From Ignavibacteriales bacterium (GTDB lineage: Bacteria; Bacteroidota; Ignavibacteria; Ignavibacteriales; Melioribacteraceae): DNA of 64,000 nt. This document shows positions 26,187-34,456 of the stretch, in pieces (positions within the stretch are counted from its first letter, which is position 1; the number at the start of each line of letters is the position of its first letter). A program made the translations under genes and the position numbers. The stretch lies in the NCBI GenBank assembly GCA_026390775.1, contig JAPLFF010000007.1, positions 372,001-436,000 of the forward strand, written 5' to 3'. The notes under the pieces were generated by a model. The model searched no databases. It had not been told where the DNA came from and worked only from the letters and a program-made list of their open reading frames with translations.

Positions 26187-27241
26187 ATTTTGAACAAAAA
26201 ATATTGATCTGTTATAATGAACCAACCAGATACTATGACAACTATCTTGGTAAGAATATAACTGATTCAAAAGATAATATTGATCTTTCCGAAAGGGAAT
26301 TCTTAAAACAGATTGCAATGATCAAGAAATCCCTTTCAAAGAAATATATGAGTGTAGAAACACTTCCCGTTAACAGCGATATCAAGAGTGCAATTAAAAA
26401 AATATTAAATTATTCTCCCGATGCAATTTTTAATTTCGTTGAATCGGTAGAAGGTAATACAAATCTAGAAAGCTACATAGCGGGACTTTTTGATATTCTC
26501 GGAATACCTTACACAGGCAACGGAGCTATCGCTCTTGGTAATTGCCTGATCAAATCCAGAACAAAACAGATTCTTCAATCACACGGTATAAGAACTCCAA
26601 AACATTTTATTACTGAAGTAAATGAAATCCCAGATAAAAATAAATTCTCTTTGAGATTTCCGGTTATACTAAAACTTGCGCGTGAAGATGCAAGCATCGG
26701 CATTTCGGAACTTTCAGTTGTACAGAATTTCGATACTATGTTGGAAAGATTAAATTATCTCTACACTTCTTTTAACCAGGAAGTTTTGATTGAAGAATAT
26801 ATTGAAGGACGCGAATTGAATGTTGCGATACTTGGTGATAAAATTCTTCCGATATCCGAAATCCGTTTCGACGGATTACCGGATGAACTTCCTAAGATAG
26901 TTACCTACGAAGCTAAATGGTCACCGGAGAGTACATATTTTAAACATACAACCCCAAAGTGTCCGACAGATTTGGATGATACTCTAAAACTTAAAGTTGA
27001 AAAAATGGCGCACGAAGCATTTGAAGCATTAGAATGCAGAGATTATGCTCGCGTTGATATAAGATTGAACCAAAGAAATGTTCCTTATGTTATTGAAGTA
27101 AATCCTAATCCGGATATCTCTCCGGATACCGGTTTCGTTAGATCAGCTGCTGCTGCAGGAATTAGTTATGATCAATTGCTCTACACACTTTCAAAGTTCG
27201 CATTGAAGAGAATAGCTTATGATACGCAAGCTGCAAGCTAA
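26183..27241 (+). CDS. second D-Ala-D-Ala ligase-like ATP-grasp protein
   Basis: 352 residues, paralogue of the preceding gene and overlapping it by 4 bases (ATGA). N-terminal strand KILICYNEPTRYY, then IPYTGNGAIALGNCLIKSRTK, FPVILKLAREDASIGI, LIEEYIEGRELNVAILG and RVDIRLNQRNVPYVIEVNPNPDISPD with the Mg-binding residues. The VESVEGN segment replaces the HGxxGEDG-type loop of classical Ddl, so the first substrate pocket is different. The glycine-rich lid (EDASIGI) also differs from its partner (EGSGKGI). The two enzymes may act one after the other on a growing short peptide or conjugate. Confidence 0.85.
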   Translation: MNFEQKILICYNEPTRYYDNYLGKNITDSKDNIDLSEREFLKQIAMIKKSLSKKYMSVETLPVNSDIKSAIKKILNYSPDAIFNFVESVEGNTNLESYIAGLFDILGIPYTGNGAIALGNCLIKSRTKQILQSHGIRTPKHFITEVNEIPDKNKFSLRFPVILKLAREDASIGISELSVVQNFDTMLERLNYLYTSFNQEVLIEEYIEGRELNVAILGDKILPISEIRFDGLPDELPKIVTYEAKWSPESTYFKHTTPKCPTDLDDTLKLKVEKMAHEAFEALECRDYARVDIRLNQRNVPYVIEVNPNPDISPDTGFVRSAAAAGISYDQLLYTLSKFALKRIAYDTQAAS

Positions 27242-27692
27242 TGATCGGGAACAATTAGTCTCTATCATTAATAAAACAGATAATTTTAATGATGAAGAGA
27301 AGAACGTTGCAGTTGAATTAATTGATGAAGCGATTGCAAATCCGAACGATGAAGATTACAATGTTTATATCTATGAAAATGATGGAAAGATTGCCGGATA
27401 TCATTGTATCGGCAAGAGAGCATTAACCGACGGTGTGTTTGATCTGTTCTGGATTGTTGTTGATAACAGCGGACAGAATAAAGGAATAGGAAAGCAATTA
27501 TTAGATCACGCAGAAAATTTTGTAAAAGAAAATAAAGGACGATGGATTCTTGCTGAGACATCTTCCAAAGATGATTACAACGCTACAAGAAATTTTTATA
27601 TGAGGAATAATTACTCGATAGTCTCACAGATAAAAGATTTTTACGCAATCAACGATAACTTGATTGTATTTGGTAAATACATAAAAACATAA
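27219..27692 (+). CDS. GNAT family N-acetyltransferase
   Basis: 157 residues. The acetyl-CoA motif A is visible as WIVVDNSGQNKGIGKQLLDHAE (Q-x-x-G-x-G near residues 86-91), with motif B around NATRNFYMRNNY. It overlaps the second ATP-grasp gene by 23 bases, so it belongs to the same unit. GNAT proteins acetylate or acylate amines; given the KamA gene next door, a beta-lysine or a product carrying it is a reasonable substrate. It is shorter than AblB-type beta-lysine acetyltransferases, to which I see no specific likeness. Confidence 0.85.
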   Translation: MIRKLQANDREQLVSIINKTDNFNDEEKNVAVELIDEAIANPNDEDYNVYIYENDGKIAGYHCIGKRALTDGVFDLFWIVVDNSGQNKGIGKQLLDHAENFVKENKGRWILAETSSKDDYNATRNFYMRNNYSIVSQIKDFYAINDNLIVFGKYIKT

Positions 27693-27720
27693 AATGGAAT
27701 AAATATAAAGGGTAACTATC

Positions 27721-28941
27721 ATGGAACTCTGGCAGCAAATGGTTAGAGATAGCGTTCACTCTGTTGATCAACTTGTTGAAAAATTCGGGATTGATAGAAC
27801 AGTAGCAGAAGGTTTGGATGAATTTTTCCAAGCTCGAATAAATCCATACTATCTTGGTTTAATTCGATATCCGGGTGATCCGATCTGGAAACAATGCGTA
27901 CCCGATAAAGCTGAATTAGATGATCTGGAAGGATTTTCAGATCCGCTTCAAGAAGATAGAATGAGCCCCGTTCCTAATATTACACATAGATATCCGGATC
28001 GAGCATTATTCCTAACAACAAGCCAATGCGGAATGTATTGCCGTTTTTGCACAAGAAAAAGAAAAGTAGGAAACTCAGATAAAATTTCGATGAAAGAACT
28101 CGAATCCGCTTTCAAGTATCTGGAACAGCATACCGAAATCCGCGATGTAATTATGTCCGGCGGCGATCCGCTGATGCTTACAGATGTTATGCTTGAAAAA
28201 ATCTTAAAGAGATTGAGACAAATTCCTCACATCGAGATTATTCGTATCGGTTCAAAAATGCCGTGCGTCCTTCCGCACCGCATCACACCAAAATTGGTTG
28301 AGATGATCAAGAAGTATCACCCGGTTTATGTTAACACACACTTCAATCATCCGTGGGAAATTACTCCTGAAAGCAGCAAGGCTTGCGAGATGCTCGCTAA
28401 TGCCGGGATCCCGGTTAGTAACCAGGCAGTTCTTATGAGAGGCGTAAATGATGATGCTGAGGTAATGAGAGAGCTTTTCACGAAACTTCTCAAGATAAGA
28501 GTAAGACCTTACTATTTATATATGGCAGATGAAACACGCGGCGCTAATCATTTCAGAACTTCTCTCGAAACCGGTCTTGAGATAATGCAGAAGCTCCGCG
28601 GTTATACAAGTGGACTTGCAATACCGCATTTTGTAATTGATGCACCAGGCGGCGGCGGTAAGATTCCTATTCTTCCGCAATACGTTCTGCATCGCGATGA
28701 AGACAGAGTTGTAATGAAGAATTACAAAGGTGAGATCTTTGTTTACAAAGAAGCACACAACGGAGAAGCTAAACCGGATGTGAAAATTCCAGTAGAACTA
28801 GTTGACAAGAAAAACGGTAATGGCTCAAACGGAAATGGTTCTAACGGTTCCAATGGGAATGGATCGAACGGTTCATCGAAGAAACCGAAGAATTACAAAG
28901 AGAAAGTTGAAGTTACCGAAGTTGCCACGAGCAATAATTGA
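27721..28941 (+). CDS. kamA: lysine 2,3-aminomutase (KamA family radical SAM)
   Basis: Radical SAM, PLP-dependent enzyme converting L-lysine to L-beta-lysine. The [4Fe-4S] ligands are C103, C107 and C110 (CGMYCRFCTRKR). The PLP-binding Lys is K314 in DAPGGGGK. D270 (YMADETRG) and D307 (FVIDAPGGGG) match the two Asp that hold the lysine side-chain amine in clostridial KamA, favouring lysine over glutamate. At 406 residues it is of the long KamA type rather than short EpmB. The C-terminus has a flexible Asn-Gly-Ser repeat (about residues 365-386) and a charged tail. The gene lies 28 bases after the GNAT gene. Confidence 0.92.
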   Translation: MELWQQMVRDSVHSVDQLVEKFGIDRTVAEGLDEFFQARINPYYLGLIRYPGDPIWKQCVPDKAELDDLEGFSDPLQEDRMSPVPNITHRYPDRALFLTTSQCGMYCRFCTRKRKVGNSDKISMKELESAFKYLEQHTEIRDVIMSGGDPLMLTDVMLEKILKRLRQIPHIEIIRIGSKMPCVLPHRITPKLVEMIKKYHPVYVNTHFNHPWEITPESSKACEMLANAGIPVSNQAVLMRGVNDDAEVMRELFTKLLKIRVRPYYLYMADETRGANHFRTSLETGLEIMQKLRGYTSGLAIPHFVIDAPGGGGKIPILPQYVLHRDEDRVVMKNYKGEIFVYKEAHNGEAKPDVKIPVELVDKKNGNGSNGNGSNGSNGNGSNGSSKKPKNYKEKVEVTEVATSNN

Positions 28942-28972
28942 CTTGTTCTTAGGAATCAAAAAAATAGAATAT

Positions 28973-28999
28973 AAAAACCCCGTGATGAGCGGGGTTTTT
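28973..28999. terminator. strong bidirectional terminator
   Basis: A perfect 10-bp stem (AAAAACCCCG and CGGGGTTTTT) with a 7-base loop lies between the converging kamA (ends 28941) and thioredoxin-like gene (ends 29019). A and T runs at the two stem bases give a U-tract in either direction. Confidence 0.9.
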
Positions 29000-29018
29000 A
29001 ATTTAGCGACAAACATCC

Positions 29019-29522
29019 TTATTTAACAATTATCTTTACCAAATCAGTTTCTAAAGTTTCTTTAGGTGTTTCAACTATTCTTCCAATTTCTTTATCATCC
29101 CTAATAAAAATAATAGTAGGTACTAATTTGATATCGAGTTTTTCAACAAGATTATCCGGAGCTGTTTTATTTCTATCAACACAAATCACAGTTAAATTTT
29201 TTGTGTTGAAACCGACTTGGTCTAATATTCTATAGAATCTTGGTATTTCTCTTCTGCTGTCGCTGCACCAGGTACCCATTACAATTGTAATTTTCACATC
29301 TTGAAGTTTTTTTGAGAATCTTACTACTGCTACAGAATCAGCCGGGTAATAATCATATTCTGAATTGAACCACCATGAAAAATTTGAATCGGCAAATGCG
29401 GTTCTATCACAGAGACCGATAAGCATCGGTTTGCCGGATTTTTCCTCCGTAACCAATTTGTTTTTTTCTTGAGCGTAAATTACTGCGGATAGGATCATCA
29501 ATAAAAGAAAAAACTTTTTCAT
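29019..29522 (-). CDS. exported thioredoxin-like protein with a single active-site cysteine
   Basis: 167 residues with a signal peptide (about 1-18, ending IYAQ) and a thioredoxin fold: ITIVMGTWCSDSRREIPRFYRIL, a central strand NLTVICVDRN, and LVPTIIFIRDDKEIGRIVE with the cis-Pro. The usual CxxC is CSDS, so there is only the first Cys and the protein cannot form the normal disulfide. It may act as a periplasmic reductase, isomerase or peroxidase-like partner using one thiol. ATG 29522 has GAGG upstream; the GTG one codon earlier is less likely. It follows nadK by 8 bases. Confidence 0.8.
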   Translation of the reverse strand: MKKFFLLLMILSAVIYAQEKNKLVTEEKSGKPMLIGLCDRTAFADSNFSWWFNSEYDYYPADSVAVVRFSKKLQDVKITIVMGTWCSDSRREIPRFYRILDQVGFNTKNLTVICVDRNKTAPDNLVEKLDIKLVPTIIFIRDDKEIGRIVETPKETLETDLVKIIVK

Positions 29523-29530
29523 CACTACCT

Positions 29531-30412
29531 CTATTTAGAATTATTCGATTTGCGAACGTCAAGTCCCCAATACAATTTATTGCGTAGGATTTCAAAATAG
29601 TTGGTACGGTTGGAATGAATTAATCTGACCGGCTGTTTATTTTTTTCTATTGTAAGTTGAGCCGGTGAATTAAAAAAGTTAACGCGCTGTCCGTCACAGC
29701 TTACTTGAATTTTTTCGGAAGGTGAATTAACCATCACTGTTATTTTTTGTCCGCTTGAAATAACTAATGGACGCATTGTAAGAGTATGAGGAGCTATAGG
29801 ACTGAGTGTAATCACATCAGCTTTAGGGTTCACTATCGGTCCGCCTGTTGACAATGAATAGCCGGTAGAGCCTGTAGGTGTTGCAATTATCAAACCATCT
29901 GCTGAAAAAGTAGAAACATAATCATCATCAACTTTTATCGTCAGCTCAATCATTTTTGGCCAAGGACCTTTATCAATTACAATATCATTGATCGCGTATA
30001 ATTCATCATTAACCGATCCTGAGCTTTTGGCAATCAAAGCCATTCTTTCTTCAATTGTATAATTTTTTGTTTTTATATCGTGGAGAAGTTCGGAAAAACT
30101 GGTAAGATCGAACTCAGCAAGGAAACCAAGTTTACCAAAATTAACTCCAATGATAGGAGTACTTGAGTTCCTTACTTCAAACGCTGTGTTTAACATTGTA
30201 CCATCACCGCCGATAGATACTAGCATATCGCAGTTCTTACTTAGATCAGTGTAAGATAAAAACTTAGCTGCATTGTCAAATTCATTTTTATATTTTAAGA
30301 TAGAATCGCTTAAGATGAAGTCGAATCCGTTTTGTTGAAGTTGCACAATGATTTTCTTTACGATACCAAGAATATCGCTTTTCGAAGTATTTGGAATTAT
30401 CCCTATTGTCAT
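29531..30412 (-). CDS. nadK: NAD kinase
   Basis: Phosphorylates NAD to NADP. The signature SIGGDGTMLNTAF with the catalytic Asp is present, as are VNFGKLGFLAEF, IATPTGSTGYSLSTGGPIV and LSPIAPHTLTMRPLV. At 293 residues it is complete. The start overlaps the upstream glycosyltransferase stop (ATGA). Confidence 0.97.
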   Translation of the reverse strand: MTIGIIPNTSKSDILGIVKKIIVQLQQNGFDFILSDSILKYKNEFDNAAKFLSYTDLSKNCDMLVSIGGDGTMLNTAFEVRNSSTPIIGVNFGKLGFLAEFDLTSFSELLHDIKTKNYTIEERMALIAKSSGSVNDELYAINDIVIDKGPWPKMIELTIKVDDDYVSTFSADGLIIATPTGSTGYSLSTGGPIVNPKADVITLSPIAPHTLTMRPLVISSGQKITVMVNSPSEKIQVSCDGQRVNFFNSPAQLTIEKNKQPVRLIHSNRTNYFEILRNKLYWGLDVRKSNNSK

Positions 30413-31182
30413 TTTGATCTTTCTCTATTCATTTCCCAAAGTTTGCAATACTTTGTAAATACATACGAAGATGAGAACACAGCCAGTATCAATCCATGAA
30501 GTCCGTCAAGAAATCCTAATCGAAAGATATACATTTTGCAAAAAAGAAAAATTGGGCGGATGAGTATGTCTATAACAGTTGCACGTTTACCTTTTTCGAA
30601 TAGTTCCTTAGCTGCAAGTGAAGTATAAGAATTGTATTTAGTGAAGTAATGTTCAATTGAAGGATCGGTATAATGATTAAGATCATTTTGGAGTTTGCCA
30701 ACAACTCCTTCAACCTTTAGATGCTCGTGAACTTCTTTTTCATTGAAAAACACAAATTTTTTATTGAAGAGTCTTGTAACACGTGAAGGATACCAGCCGC
30801 TGTGTTTAATCCATTTACCAAGGAAAAATGCTCTTCGCGCTACATCGTAAGCATGATACTCAAGTGCAGACTGTTTGAATTGTTTCAGTTCTTCAGCTAG
30901 ATCAGAAGTAATTTCTTCATCGGCATCAATCCAAAGAACCCAATCAAATTTTGTTTTAGATAAAGCATAAATTTTAGTTCCGGCAAATCCTTTCCATCCT
31001 ACAATCTCGCAGTTAACATTTTGGAATGATGATGCAATCTGTTTTGTTTTATCAGTCGTTCTTGAGTCAACAATAACAACAATATCATCAACAATATTTA
31101 CCTGGCTTTTGATACAGCGATTAATATTGGCTTCTTCATCGCGTGCAATTATTATGGATGATATTTTAATGTTTTCAGCCAT
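30409..31182 (-). CDS. family 2 glycosyltransferase, WaaE/KdtX-like
   Basis: 257 residues with a GT2 nucleotide-sugar fold: SSIIIARDEEANINRCIKS, DIVVIVDSRTTDKT and DWVLWIDADEEI (DxD). The C-terminal part with RAFFLGKWIKHSGWYPSRVTRLF is characteristic of LPS inner-core glucosyltransferases of the WaaE type. It probably adds a sugar to lipopolysaccharide at the cytoplasmic face. It is upstream of nadK in one unit and downstream of the MsbA-like exporter gene. Confidence 0.88.
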   Translation of the reverse strand: MAENIKISSIIIARDEEANINRCIKSQVNIVDDIVVIVDSRTTDKTKQIASSFQNVNCEIVGWKGFAGTKIYALSKTKFDWVLWIDADEEITSDLAEELKQFKQSALEYHAYDVARRAFFLGKWIKHSGWYPSRVTRLFNKKFVFFNEKEVHEHLKVEGVVGKLQNDLNHYTDPSIEHYFTKYNSYTSLAAKELFEKGKRATVIDILIRPIFLFCKMYIFRLGFLDGLHGLILAVFSSSYVFTKYCKLWEMNRERSK

Positions 31183-31320
31183 CTTAAGTTTAATCTGCCT
31201 TTGTGTTTTTTAGATCTGATTTACAAAGATCGAGTTAGTAAGAGTAACAACAAAAAGTGAAATTAATTCTAAAATAATTTTATCAATCGTTTTAATTCCG
31301 GTGAAGTGTTTTGTAATCAT

Positions 31321-33174
31321 CTAATCTCTGAATTGTAATTCATATAATTTTTTATAAATGCCATTTACTTGAGAAAGAAGTTGCTCATGTTTTCCATCCT
31401 GAACAATTTTACCGCGGTCAAGTACAATTATTCTGTCTGCATTTCGAATTGTGCTTAGACGATGTGCAATAACAAATGTAGTGCGGTCGTGCATTAATCT
31501 TTCAATAGCTTCTTGAACCAATACTTCCGATTCATTATCAAGAGATGATGTTGCCTCATCAAGTATCATTATAGGAGGATTCTTTAATAATGCACGGGCT
31601 ATTGAGATTCGTTGACGCTGACCACCGGAAAGCTTTGTTCCCTTCTCGCCAATGATAGTATTATAACCATTCGGTAGTTCTAGAATAAAATTGTGCGCAT
31701 TAGCAGCTTTTGCTGCGGCTATTAATCTTTCTTCAGAGCAATCATCTAATCCATAAGCTATATTATTGCGGGCGGATTCATTGAAGAGGACGGTTTCTTG
31801 TGTAACAATTCCCATAAGCTTACGCAGATCTTCAATTCGTATAGTACGAATGTCAATTCCATCTAACAAAATTCTACCATCTGCTGGATCAAAGAACCGG
31901 GGCAATAAATCTGCAAGAGTTGTTTTACCTGCACCACTGCTGCCTACAATCGCTAATACCTTTCCCTTCTTAACTTGTAGATTGACCTTATCCAGAACCA
32001 GTTCTTCAGAATCATCATAATGGAATGATACATTAAGGAATTCGATCATATCTTTAAATTTAGTAACAGATACAGGTGATTCGATATTTTTTATTCTTGG
32101 TTCCGTATCAAGGATTTCAAAAACTCTTTCTGCAGCTGCGCTTGATTCTTGAATTCTATTATTAACGCTGCTTAATTCTTTTATTGGAGGCATCATTTGA
32201 AAAATGGCAAGTAGAAATACAATAAACTCGCTTGCGTTAAGAGTTTTATTAACAAGGACAAGTTCGCCACCGTAATAAATCATTGCTACACCAAGTACAA
32301 CACTTAAAAATTCGGTTACGGGCGATGCAGTATTTCTAACACGTGCCATTTTCAGTACTAATTTGAAATAATTTTGTGTTTGAGTTTTAAATTTTTCATT
32401 CTCGTAGTCTTCCATTCCAAACGCTTTTACAATTTTTACACCTGTAATAGTCTCATGTAATAATGTAGTTATATTCCCCATCTTTTCTTGAAGCAGTCCG
32501 CTTTGTTTTCTAAGAATTAGACCGATCCAACTAATTATTCCAATAGTAGGAGGCAAAACCAGAAGCGAAAAAAGTGTTAACCGCCAGCTTATTGACATTG
32601 CCAATCCGATAAAAAATAAAATTGTAAGAGGTTCACGAATCATATTTAGAAAAACTGCAGAAACGCTAGACTGAACTACGTTAACATCATTAGTTATTCT
32701 GGAAATTAAGTTACCCGTCTTTTCGTTCTTGAAATAGCTCATCGGCAATTTATGCAAATGTATATAAGATTGATTCCGTAAATCACGGATCATTCCCTGT
32801 TCAACATAAGCAAGGAAGTATGCTTGTAAGTATCCAAAAATATTTTTTAGAAAGAATGCGAGCAAAATTAAAAAACAAATTTTAAGGAGAATTTCCCTTT
32901 CGGTCCCGCTAAAAACATAATTTTTAAACGAGTCGGTAATTTCGGTTCCAATTTTTGAAAACCAATTACTTACAGGATTATCTACTGTGTGGGTGATTGT
33001 CTTAGACTGTAACTGTAAAGCGCCCTTCTCTTGAAAAAGTGTGCTGAGTAAAGGGCTCAACATATAAACGGAGACTGTATTGAGAAGAGCATATAGAATC
33101 GAAAAAAACACCGACGCAGATAAATGTTTCCGGTAAGGTTTAACATAAGAAAGAACTCTTTTGTAGGTAGTCAT
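31321..33174 (-). CDS. MsbA-like ABC transporter (fused permease and ATPase)
   Basis: 617 residues: six membrane segments in the first 330, then an ATPase domain with Walker A GSSGAGKTTL, signature LSGGQRQRISIARALL, Walker B PIMILDEATSSLD and the H-loop IAHRLST. The half-transporter layout and context (glycosyltransferase downstream, lipid A genes elsewhere in the window) suggest export of lipid A core or another lipid, but multidrug transporters look alike. 138 bases without a clear feature separate it from the glycosyltransferase gene. Confidence 0.88.
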   Translation of the reverse strand: MTTYKRVLSYVKPYRKHLSASVFFSILYALLNTVSVYMLSPLLSTLFQEKGALQLQSKTITHTVDNPVSNWFSKIGTEITDSFKNYVFSGTEREILLKICFLILLAFFLKNIFGYLQAYFLAYVEQGMIRDLRNQSYIHLHKLPMSYFKNEKTGNLISRITNDVNVVQSSVSAVFLNMIREPLTILFFIGLAMSISWRLTLFSLLVLPPTIGIISWIGLILRKQSGLLQEKMGNITTLLHETITGVKIVKAFGMEDYENEKFKTQTQNYFKLVLKMARVRNTASPVTEFLSVVLGVAMIYYGGELVLVNKTLNASEFIVFLLAIFQMMPPIKELSSVNNRIQESSAAAERVFEILDTEPRIKNIESPVSVTKFKDMIEFLNVSFHYDDSEELVLDKVNLQVKKGKVLAIVGSSGAGKTTLADLLPRFFDPADGRILLDGIDIRTIRIEDLRKLMGIVTQETVLFNESARNNIAYGLDDCSEERLIAAAKAANAHNFILELPNGYNTIIGEKGTKLSGGQRQRISIARALLKNPPIMILDEATSSLDNESEVLVQEAIERLMHDRTTFVIAHRLSTIRNADRIIVLDRGKIVQDGKHEQLLSQVNGIYKKLYELQFRD

Positions 33175-33181
33175 CTAATTC

Positions 33182-34426
33182 TCACATTGGAAGATTATTT
33201 ATACCGCATCCGCCGTATATTGAAATTGAATTCAATAATTTATCTCGAGTATAATCATAAACTGCAATTTGGGCTATATCTTTTAAGCGCTCATCAAAAA
33301 ATAATAACTTTCCATGAACTAATACATTTTCGAAACGAAATCCGGAAAAAATTTTGACAATTTTCATCTTAAAAGCATCTATTATGATTAATTCCCCGGT
33401 TTTTTCCGCTTTAACACCTTTAGAATCAACAGTCAGGTTATCAGTAATTAAGAAAAGGTAATTCCCATTTTCAGACCAACGTGCATCGTTAATATTTCTT
33501 TTTGTTGTAACTACTAATTCTTCGGAATGCTGTTTTAGATTTTTTAAGTAAATATTTGATTCGCCATCTGATCGAACATTTCTAAATTGGAATTCCTTGT
33601 TCGGTGAATATTCAACCGGGTTTCGTCTTGGGACGGAAGGAAATCCATGTTTGAGTATATCAAATTTTCTTTTTTGAATCGAACCCAGTTTACCATTTAT
33701 ATCAAATGGATAAATATTTTGTATTACAATTTTAGTATTAATAGAATCTAACATAGAAAAATTAACCTTAAACGTATCGCTCGATTCCCAATATGTATAA
33801 AGCTGAACTCCATCGCCCGGTTCAGCAAGTTCATCTGCTTGATCAATGGCCCTATTCAAAAAATAAATTTTTGCTTCATGAATATACGTGAACCCGTTTT
33901 GTCTTTCGTAACCAAGCACGGTTGTAATGAATGCGCTTTGATTATCAATCGAATTATTTAATGAAATTACTTTCCTTTCCCATTTACTCCACTCAATTGA
34001 ACTTTGTTTTGTTAATAAATTGTAACTATAAACCGATGGTCTTCCTATATACTTTGCAACAAATAATACATTTGTGAAAACATCATCCACCGGTTTTCCG
34101 TTTTGTACTATTTTGTAATCTTTAATTAATGAATTAGAATAAATATCAAAAGCAGTTTCACCCGCTTCAAACGAAGAGACAAAATCGCCGAATAATAGTT
34201 GGAATTTATTTTTAACAGTTTTCTCAATTCTTAATGATGAATTTAATTTGCTTTCCAGAATGGGTTTTAGCTTAACAGCTTCTTCTTCAGTTTTGAATTC
34301 ACCAAGTAAGATTGAATATTTAATTTTAGTGTTTAGGTCAATATCATGGTCAGATTTGGTACATTTATTCAAGATAAGAACCATAAAAATAAATGAGATC
34401 AATATTTTATAACGATTACGGTTCAT
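33182..34426 (-). CDS. exported protein with SPOR-like domain and possible beta-propeller
   Basis: 414 residues. The N-terminal hydrophobic segment (about 7-20) ends near a Cys (ILNKC), a poor lipobox but possibly a lipoprotein. Residues about 36-95 look like a SPOR repeat (YSILLGEFKTEEEAVKLKPIL ... FQLLFGDFVSSFEAGETAF), a fold that binds peptidoglycan stripped of side chains. The rest has blade-like strands (DARWSENGNYLFLITDN, GELIIIDAFKMKIVKIFSG) suggesting a TolB/WD-type propeller. I know no named family. The MsbA-like gene follows after 7 bases and xerD precedes it. Confidence 0.6.
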   Translation of the reverse strand: MNRNRYKILISFIFMVLILNKCTKSDHDIDLNTKIKYSILLGEFKTEEEAVKLKPILESKLNSSLRIEKTVKNKFQLLFGDFVSSFEAGETAFDIYSNSLIKDYKIVQNGKPVDDVFTNVLFVAKYIGRPSVYSYNLLTKQSSIEWSKWERKVISLNNSIDNQSAFITTVLGYERQNGFTYIHEAKIYFLNRAIDQADELAEPGDGVQLYTYWESSDTFKVNFSMLDSINTKIVIQNIYPFDINGKLGSIQKRKFDILKHGFPSVPRRNPVEYSPNKEFQFRNVRSDGESNIYLKNLKQHSEELVVTTKRNINDARWSENGNYLFLITDNLTVDSKGVKAEKTGELIIIDAFKMKIVKIFSGFRFENVLVHGKLLFFDERLKDIAQIAVYDYTRDKLLNSISIYGGCGINNLPM

Positions 34427-34456
34427 GATCTAAAGATAAGAAATGTGGATTCAATA

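Noticed and set aside
27721-28941. KamA as EpmB for elongation factor P modification
   Set aside because: It is long (406 residues), has the lysine-mutase residues and a tail, and no epmA or efp gene is near.
28942-29018. dif site near the strand switch
   Set aside because: No 28-base XerC/XerD-like site is visible; the only palindrome is the terminator.
28802-29026. Plus-strand ORF over the end of kamA and the terminator
   Set aside because: Runs through the repeat tail in another frame and across a strong terminator.
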